64,000 bases of DNA, taken from contig NZ_JAOBPP010000013.1 in NCBI RefSeq assembly GCF_025574465.1, forward strand, positions 1 through 64,000. Reading direction: 5' to 3'. Position numbers and translations under genes: made by a program. Origin of the DNA: Kordiimonas aestuarii (GTDB taxonomy: Bacteria; Pseudomonadota; Alphaproteobacteria; Sphingomonadales; Kordiimonadaceae). The notes under the pieces are model-generated. The model searched no databases. It was not told the DNA's origin and saw only the letters and a list, made by a program, of their open reading frames with translations. Numbering within the stretch: the first letter of the stretch is position 1; every line of letters begins with the position of its first letter. Positions 58,618-64,000 of this stretch are shown here, piece by piece.

Positions 58618-60573
58618 ATGGCGCTGAGCCCGCAATTTCTTGATGAGTTGAAGCATCGCTTCACCCTGTCCGACGTGGTCGGACGGCAGGTGAAGCTTGT
58701 GCGGCGCGGGCGTGAGCATTCGGGCCTGTGTCCCTTCCACAATGAAAAATCGCCGTCCTTCACCGTCAATGACCAGAAGGGTTTCTACCACTGCTTCGGT
58801 TGTGGCGCCCATGGCAGCGTGCTTGACTTTGTCATGAACACCCAGGGGCTGGAGTTCATCGAAGCGGTGGAAATGCTGGCGGGCGAAGCGGGCATGGATG
58901 TGCCCAAGCCAAGCCGTGAGCAGATTGAGCGCGACAAGAAACGCTCTACCCTCGCCGAAGTGATGGAAAGTGTCGCCAAATGGTATATGGCGCAGCTCAA
59001 GGGCCAGATCGGCCGTGCGGCCTATGATTACATCAAGGGGCGGGGCCTGACGGACGAGACGTTAAAGCGCTTCCAATTGGGCTACGCGCCTGCGAGCCGC
59101 ACCGCGCTCAAGGACGCGATGATCGCGCGTGACATCGGCGAGGACCAGCTTATCGAGACCGGTATGTTGATCAAACCCGAGGGCGGCGGCGCATCCTACG
59201 ACCGCTTCCGCGACAGGCTGATGTTCCCGATCACCGACCGGCAGGGACGGGTGATCGCTTTCGGTGGGCGGGCGCTGAGTAAAGACGCCAAGGCAAAATA
59301 TCTCAACAGCCCTGAAACCACGATCTTTCACAAGGGCGCTACCTTATATAACTGGGCCAATGCCCGTGCGGCGTCCTATGACGCGGGGCAGGTCATGGTG
59401 GTTGAAGGCTATATGGATGTGATCGCGCTGGCGCAGGCGGGCATTGACTATGCCGTGGCGCCGCTTGGCACCGCGCTGACGGAAGAGCAGATATCGCACC
59501 TGTGGCAAATGGCGGATGAGCCGATCCTGTCTTTTGACGGCGACAACGCCGGTATGCGCGCGGCGGGCAGGGCTGTTGAACGGAGCCTGCCCATGCTCAA
59601 GGCTGGCAAGTCGCTCAGGTTCATTATCATGCCCGAAGGTGAGGACCCGGACAGCCTTGTGCAAAAAGAGGGCAGGCAGGCGATCGAGAAGTTGATCGAC
59701 AACGCCAGTCCCTTGGTGAACGTGCTGTGGAACAACCTGACGGGGGGTGTGGCCGCTGATACGCCGGAACGGCGCGCGGGGCTTGAGAAAAAGATTTTTG
59801 GCGCGCTTTCGGAGATTGAGGACGAAAACGTCAAGAAACTGTACCAGAGCGAGTTTCGCAACCGCATCTGGGACCTGTTCAGGCCGGTGCGCAAGTCGGG
59901 CGGGGGGCAACGAGGCCAAGGCGGTTTTCAGAGTGGAGGATTTCAGCGCAGCGGCTTTCAGGGCAGCGGTTTTCAGGGCGGGCGTGGCAAGGGCGGGTAT
60001 CGCCCGCGGGAACCGCTGGCGACCGGTCTTCTGGGCCAGACATCCATCGGGCGCGGGCGTGGCATAAGCCCGGTCACCGACCGCATTGAAAAGGTGATTA
60101 TCCTCACGCTGGTGTACCATCCCGAGATCATGATCAAACATGAAGAGGATGTGGCCCGGCTTGAGTTTACCTATCCGGGGCTTGACGCCATACGCAATGC
60201 GCTATTAGAGAAGGCCGCGCTCGCGGAAAGACTTGACCATGAGGCGGTCATTACCCATTTGGAAGACAGGCCCGAAATGGTGACTTTACAAAAGCTCATG
60301 AATGAACGCGGATTACGCGATGATTGGTTCGCCTGGGACGATGCTGCGCTCTCTGACGCGTTGACAGGGTTTGAGCATATTGTCTCGCGATTCCAGCATA
60401 TTACAGCAGCGCATGCAGAATATGTGCAGGCGGAAGCCGACTATGCGGCTGAAATGACGGACGAAAATCACGCACGGTTTGTGGCAGCACAAGAGGCCTA
60501 CCGTGCACTGGAGGAAAAAGAAGCCGATAAAGATGGCTACCGTCTCGAATCAGGACGGTTTTCTTTCAATTAA
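58618..60573 (+). CDS. dnaG: DNA primase DnaG
   Basis: Makes RNA primers for replication. 651 residues: CHC2 zinc finger (GLCPFHNEKSPSFTVNDQKG, FYHCFGCGAHGSV), RNA polymerase core with Toprim (VVEGYMDVIALAQAGIDYAV, ILSFDGDNAGMRAAGRAVE in part). After a Gly/Gln/Phe-rich linker at about 429-465 (GGFQ/GFQ repeats from 59905 to 60000), the C-terminal DnaB-binding domain follows. The linker is longer and more repetitive than in most relatives. It is followed 43 bases later by rpoD, the old macromolecular-synthesis order. Confidence 0.97.
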   Translation: MALSPQFLDELKHRFTLSDVVGRQVKLVRRGREHSGLCPFHNEKSPSFTVNDQKGFYHCFGCGAHGSVLDFVMNTQGLEFIEAVEMLAGEAGMDVPKPSREQIERDKKRSTLAEVMESVAKWYMAQLKGQIGRAAYDYIKGRGLTDETLKRFQLGYAPASRTALKDAMIARDIGEDQLIETGMLIKPEGGGASYDRFRDRLMFPITDRQGRVIAFGGRALSKDAKAKYLNSPETTIFHKGATLYNWANARAASYDAGQVMVVEGYMDVIALAQAGIDYAVAPLGTALTEEQISHLWQMADEPILSFDGDNAGMRAAGRAVERSLPMLKAGKSLRFIIMPEGEDPDSLVQKEGRQAIEKLIDNASPLVNVLWNNLTGGVAADTPERRAGLEKKIFGALSEIEDENVKKLYQSEFRNRIWDLFRPVRKSGGGQRGQGGFQSGGFQRSGFQGSGFQGGRGKGGYRPREPLATGLLGQTSIGRGRGISPVTDRIEKVIILTLVYHPEIMIKHEEDVARLEFTYPGLDAIRNALLEKAALAERLDHEAVITHLEDRPEMVTLQKLMNERGLRDDWFAWDDAALSDALTGFEHIVSRFQHITAAHAEYVQAEADYAAEMTDENHARFVAAQEAYRALEEKEADKDGYRLESGRFSFN

Positions 60574-60616
60574 TATGGTATAGACTGCGATTCGCGCAGA
60601 TCTGGAGAGAAAATAC

Positions 60617-62698
60617 ATGGCAAAAGATGCGAATCAGGACGACGACAAGGACACCGGCGGAGAAGAAAACGCCTCTGGCCCGATCGTCGATTCTGCGGAA
60701 GCTGCTGTCAAAAAGATGATCGCCAAGGCGAAGGAGCGGGGCTACATCTCCTATGATGAGCTCAATAACGCCCTTCCGACCGAGGAAATGTCATCCGAGA
60801 AAATCGAAGACATCATGACGATGCTGTCCGAAATGGGCATCAACGTCATCGACGGCGACGACCCTGACGAACAGGACGGGGAAGCCGAATCGAAAAAAGA
60901 TGAGGACGAGGACGAACAGGAAGAGTTCAAGCCCACCGACAAAAAGGAAGCGGGTGACCGCACCGACGACCCTGTGCGCATGTATCTGCGCGAGATGGGC
61001 TCGGTAGAACTTTTGTCCCGTGAGGGCGAAATCGCTATCGCGAAGCGGATCGAAGCTGGCCGTGCGACGATGATCGAGGGGCTGTGCATGAGCCCGCTCA
61101 CCTTCCGCGCCATCATCGAGTGGGCCGAGCGTCTCGAAAATGAAGAGATGCTGCTGCGCGATATCATCGACCTTGAAGCCACCTTGGGCAAAGAGCCCAA
61201 TAGTGCCGATCTTGAGGACGAAGACGGCGGCGACGTGCTGAAGGAAGGCGCTGAAGGCGAGGCCGCTAAAGGCGCGGACGGCAAGGAGCCTGCCAAGGCC
61301 GAAGACAGCAAGCCGCAAGAGACGCCCGCTGTGCGCTCGAAGTCTGACGAAGACGACGAGGAAGACGGTGACAGCGACGGTGAAGCCAAAAGCAGCGATG
61401 ACGATGAGGATGACGATGACGAGGAAGCGGCGATGTCGCTTTCCGCCATGGAAGCGCACCTCAAGCCGGAAACTATCGAGAAATTCCAGCTCATCACCGC
61501 GACTTATAAAAAATATGCCAAGCTGCAGGACGCGCGTCTGGCGGCGGCTGTATCCAACGATACGCTGTCCACCCCGCAGGAGCGCCGCTTCAAGAACCTG
61601 CGCGAGGATCTGATTGCGCTCGTAAGCTCGGTCAAGTTCAACAATATGCGTATTGAAGAACTGGTGGATGAGCTTTATGGCCTGAATAAACGCCTGATGA
61701 GCTTGTCGGGCCGCCTGTTGCGCCTTGCAGAAAGCCACAAGGTAAGCCGTATTGCGTTCCTTGAGGAATATCAGGGTAACGAACTTGAGGAAGACTGGGC
61801 CGAGCGTGTCGGCAAGCTCAAGGGCAAAGGCTGGGCATCGTTTGTGGCTGGCGAAGCGGTTGCCATCAACAATATCCGCGATCAGGTGAGCGAAGTTGTT
61901 GGCCGTACCGGCCTGCATGTGGCTGAATTCCGCCGGATCGTGCGCACGGTACAAAAGGGTGAAAAAGAAGCCCGTATCGCCAAGAAAGAAATGGTGGAGG
62001 CCAACCTCCGCCTCGTGATTTCGATCGCGAAAAAATATACTAACCGTGGCTTGCAGTTCCTCGACCTTATTCAGGAAGGTAACATCGGCCTGATGAAGGC
62101 GGTGGATAAGTTCGAATATCGCCGGGGTTACAAGTTCTCGACCTACGCCACATGGTGGATCAGGCAGGCAATAACCCGCTCGATCGCCGATCAGGCGCGC
62201 ACCATCCGTATCCCGGTGCATATGATCGAGACGATCAACAAGCTGGTGCGTACTGGACGCCAGATGCTGCACGAGATTGGCCGTGAAGCGACGCCGGAAG
62301 AACTGGCGGAACGTCTTTCGATGCCGCTTGAAAAAGTGCGCAAGGTGATGAAGATCGCCAAGGAGCCAATCTCCCTTGAAACACCCATCGGTGACGAGGA
62401 AGACAGCCACCTTGGTGACTTCATCGAAGACAAGAACGCTATCCTGCCGGTTGATGCGGCGATCCAGTCGAACCTGCGTGAGACCACCACGCGCGTGCTG
62501 GCATCCCTCACCCCGCGTGAGGAACGTGTGCTCAGGATGCGGTTTGGTATCGGCATGAACACCGACCATACGCTTGAGGAAGTGGGCCAGCAATTCTCGG
62601 TAACCCGCGAACGTATCCGCCAGATCGAGGCCAAGGCGCTGAGGAAGCTCAAGCACCCAAGCCGGTCGCGGCAGCTCAGAAGCTTCCTCGATACCTAA
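60617..62698 (+). CDS. rpoD: RNA polymerase primary sigma factor RpoD (sigma-70)
   Basis: Housekeeping sigma factor of 693 residues. Region 1.1 ([20 protein letters not shown]) is followed by an acidic stretch, region 1.2 ([20 protein letters not shown]), and a non-conserved region with a very acidic low-complexity insert at about 200-275 ([17 protein letters not shown]). Then come region 2 ([40 protein letters not shown]), region 3 ([20 protein letters not shown]) and region 4 ([40 protein letters not shown]). A terminator-like hairpin follows inside the next gene. Confidence 0.98.
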   Translation: MAKDANQDDDKDTGGEENASGPIVDSAEAAVKKMIAKAKERGYISYDELNNALPTEEMSSEKIEDIMTMLSEMGINVIDGDDPDEQDGEAESKKDEDEDEQEEFKPTDKKEAGDRTDDPVRMYLREMGSVELLSREGEIAIAKRIEAGRATMIEGLCMSPLTFRAIIEWAERLENEEMLLRDIIDLEATLGKEPNSADLEDEDGGDVLKEGAEGEAAKGADGKEPAKAEDSKPQETPAVRSKSDEDDEEDGDSDGEAKSSDDDEDDDDEEAAMSLSAMEAHLKPETIEKFQLITATYKKYAKLQDARLAAAVSNDTLSTPQERRFKNLREDLIALVSSVKFNNMRIEELVDELYGLNKRLMSLSGRLLRLAESHKVSRIAFLEEYQGNELEEDWAERVGKLKGKGWASFVAGEAVAINNIRDQVSEVVGRTGLHVAEFRRIVRTVQKGEKEARIAKKEMVEANLRLVISIAKKYTNRGLQFLDLIQEGNIGLMKAVDKFEYRRGYKFSTYATWWIRQAITRSIADQARTIRIPVHMIETINKLVRTGRQMLHEIGREATPEELAERLSMPLEKVRKVMKIAKEPISLETPIGDEEDSHLGDFIEDKNAILPVDAAIQSNLRETTTRVLASLTPREERVLRMRFGIGMNTDHTLEEVGQQFSVTRERIRQIEAKALRKLKHPSRSRQLRSFLDT

Positions 62699-62702
62699 GG
62701 GC

Positions 62703-63650
62703 ATGGACAGACAAGAAACATCAAATGGGGGTAGCCTTCGTTGGCTGCCCCTTTTTGTTTTAGGCCTGTTTGCCTTCACACACAGCCTGCAAGCCAACGA
62801 GTATGTGTCGGTGGGCGACAATCATGGCCGTCGCCTTGTGGATGTGCAGGTGGACAGCTATGGCAGCTTCCCGTTCCTTGTCGACAGTGCCGCAAGCCAT
62901 ACCGTGTTCTATGAGCGGCTCGTGAAGGAGCAGGGGCTGACCCCCATCCCCAGCCGGGCCGCGGCGGTTATTACCGCGACAGGGGAACGCCGGATGGATT
63001 ACTACCGCCTGCACACCTTTGCCGCCTTTGGCGAAATTATGCGCGTTGACCGTACCATCGCGATGCCGGACCCGGGCGGCGGCGCTGATACACCATACGG
63101 CATCCTGGGCATGGATTTCCTGCGAGGCAGCGTACTTGTCGTGATTGGCGACAGTGTTCGCTTTTATGTCGACGGCGCCGCGTTCAAACCTGATGAAGAC
63201 GAAGGCTATGACTGGCAGCGTATTGGCGGCCGGACCGTGGGTAATGGCTCCGTCGCTGTGGATGTCGGTGTGGCCGGGCTGGTGGTGCCCGCAATCATTG
63301 ACACCGGCGCGGCGGTTACCGTCGTGAACCGCAAGGCGGCGGACAAGCTCCGGCAGCAAGGGACAAGCGGGGTAGAATTCCGCCGTACGACCTTGTCAGC
63401 AGCCGGTGGCCGGATGCGGGCGGAAAGCCTGCGGGTCGAACGGCTGCAAATGGGCGAACTCATATTGCGGGACCGGGATATCCTGTCGTCCAACCTGCCT
63501 GTCTTCACCACCTATGGTGCATCGCGGGTGCCCGCGATGATCCTGGGCGCTGATATCCTGTTCAGTCGCCCGATTGCCATCGATTTCGGCAATCACGCTC
63601 TTTATATCGGTAAACCCAGAGCGAGCGCAGCTGAGACCGCGCAAGAATGA
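62703..63650 (+). CDS. Exported two-lobed retropepsin-like aspartic protease
   Basis: A 315-residue protein with an export signal (RWLPLFVLGLFAFTHSLQA-NE). Two retropepsin-like lobes: the first has FPFLVDSAASHTVFYERLVK (Asp-Ser-Ala) and GILGMDFLRG; the second has VPAIIDTGAAVTVVNRKAAD (Asp-Thr-Gly) and MILGADILFSRP. This resembles a fused duplicate, so the active site could form within one chain. The first lobe's DSA replaces the usual DTG. The start lies four bases after the rpoD stop. Substrate unknown. Confidence 0.85.
   Translation: MDRQETSNGGSLRWLPLFVLGLFAFTHSLQANEYVSVGDNHGRRLVDVQVDSYGSFPFLVDSAASHTVFYERLVKEQGLTPIPSRAAAVITATGERRMDYYRLHTFAAFGEIMRVDRTIAMPDPGGGADTPYGILGMDFLRGSVLVVIGDSVRFYVDGAAFKPDEDEGYDWQRIGGRTVGNGSVAVDVGVAGLVVPAIIDTGAAVTVVNRKAADKLRQQGTSGVEFRRTTLSAAGGRMRAESLRVERLQMGELILRDRDILSSNLPVFTTYGASRVPAMILGADILFSRPIAIDFGNHALYIGKPRASAAETAQE
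62727..62761 (+). terminator. Terminator-like hairpin inside codons 9-19 after rpoD
   Basis: GGGG(G)TAGCC pairs with GGCTGCCCC (one G-U pair, one bulged G) around TTCGTT, followed by TTTTTGTTTT. It has all marks of an intrinsic terminator for rpoD, but lies within the signal-peptide codons of the next gene. Confidence 0.7.
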
Positions 63651-63683
63651 ATCTGAATATTAAACTGGAATAAATCCGGACAT

Positions 63684-63711
63684 AAAAAAGCCCGGCACGC
63701 TCGCCGGGCTT
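63684..63711 (-). terminator. Rho-independent terminator of the flagellin gene
   Basis: AAGCCCGGC and GCCGGGCTT flank a six-base loop. On the minus strand six T follow (plus 63684-63689). It is about 25 bases after the flagellin stop. Confidence 0.88.
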
Positions 63712-63735
63712 GGAGTACGCAGAGGGTGACCACTA

Positions 63736-64000
63736 TCAGCTTTCAAACAGGCCAAGGATAGAGGCAGGCTGTTTGTTCGCGATCGACAGACTTTGGATAC
63801 CCAGCGCCTGACGGACCTGATTGGCCTCGAAGCTGGCGTTTGTGGATGCAAGGTTGGCGTCCACAAGGTTACCGATGCCTTTTTCGGTGGTGTTTGAAAG
63901 CGCTTCGGTGAAATCCTTGGTTTCCTGCAACCGGCTGGACCCTGAGCCGATCTCAGCCAGCGCATCTGAAACATTCGCAAGCGAATCTTCGATCGCTGTT
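63736..64000 (-). CDS. Flagellin, C-terminal end (cut by the window edge)
   Basis: The last 87 residues of a flagellin. The frame is open to the window edge. It shows the D0/D1 C-terminal helices: TAIEDSLANVSDALAEIGSG, NLVDANLASTNASFEANQVR, then QALGIQSLSIANKQPASILG and the end LFES. The heptad-like Q-A-L-G-x-Q-x-L-S-I-A-N block is the typical alphaproteobacterial flagellin end that polymerises in the filament core. The N-terminus lies to the right of the window. Confidence 0.95.
   Translation of the reverse strand, partial: TAIEDSLANVSDALAEIGSGSSRLQETKDFTEALSNTTEKGIGNLVDANLASTNASFEANQVRQALGIQSLSIANKQPASILGLFES

Noticed and set aside
60791..62821. A 676-codon minus-strand open frame
   Set aside because: It is antisense to rpoD, a product of high-GC codon bias in a clearly real gene. 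No ribosome site or homology.

Overview
The window reads as chromosomal DNA of a free-living, flagellated, aerobic alphaproteobacterium. The evidence is gene order (carA-carB-greA-lrp on one side; a YqeY-like gene, dnaG and rpoD on the other; lgt-midA-pgeF and prs-rplY-pth-ychF elsewhere), UbiK, MsrPQ, OhrR/Ohr and the flagellin C-terminus at the right edge. A Kordiimonas-like lineage is a guess that I cannot verify. I see no tRNA, rRNA, CRISPR array, prophage or replication origin.

Layout. 1-860: a complete IS5/IS427-type insertion sequence with a TA target duplication. 880-1590: a broken SGNH-hydrolase gene right beside it. 1703-9840: msrPQ, a MaoC-like dehydratase, a collapsed chemoreceptor remnant, a CidA/LrgB-type pair, a DUF3108 protein, a secreted amidohydrolase, two tandem paralogous membrane proteins and a DUF2007 zinc-ribbon protein. 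9837-19842: a minus-strand housekeeping backbone (lgt, midA, pgeF, prs, rplY, pth, ychF), broken by plus-strand accessory genes (a second amidohydrolase and two orphan periplasmic binding-type proteins). 20009-26465: ubiK, ybjN, proC, a third orphan periplasmic protein, a HEAT-cyclophilin fusion and two regulators. 26476-37431: a soluble triple-PAS chemoreceptor, trxB, two aldo/keto reductases, a 7TM histidine kinase, secreted proteins and the ohr/ohrR pair. 37742-49204: tandem DUF547 proteins, a secreted M20 peptidase, a third amidohydrolase, a peroxiredoxin, a membrane-anchored AraC regulator, DUF2147, DUF4287, TraB/GumN and a DUF2336-like protein. 49532-64000: lrp, greA, an RTX protein, carBA, a YqeY-like gene, a small unknown gene, a LysR regulator, dnaG, rpoD, a retropepsin-like protein and the flagellin end.

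Two themes recur. Thiol/peroxide defence is represented by MsrPQ, TrxB, the AhpC-type peroxiredoxin and Ohr/OhrR with two visible operator copies. Secreted peptide or amide hydrolysis is represented by three exported amidohydrolases and an exported M20 peptidase.

The strongest unexplained signals are non-coding. One is a candidate minus-strand small RNA at about 23017-23190, with a very C-rich loop that could pair with Shine-Dalgarno sequences and a clean terminator. Others are an 11-bp-phased repeat array upstream of a GFA-family gene (36075-36138), a perfect 20-bp palindrome (35441-35460), a plus-strand terminator with no plus-strand gene before it (29681-29711), and a terminator-like hairpin inside the first codons of the gene after rpoD. 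All functional calls rest on reading the sequence and motif recognition; no database search was run.
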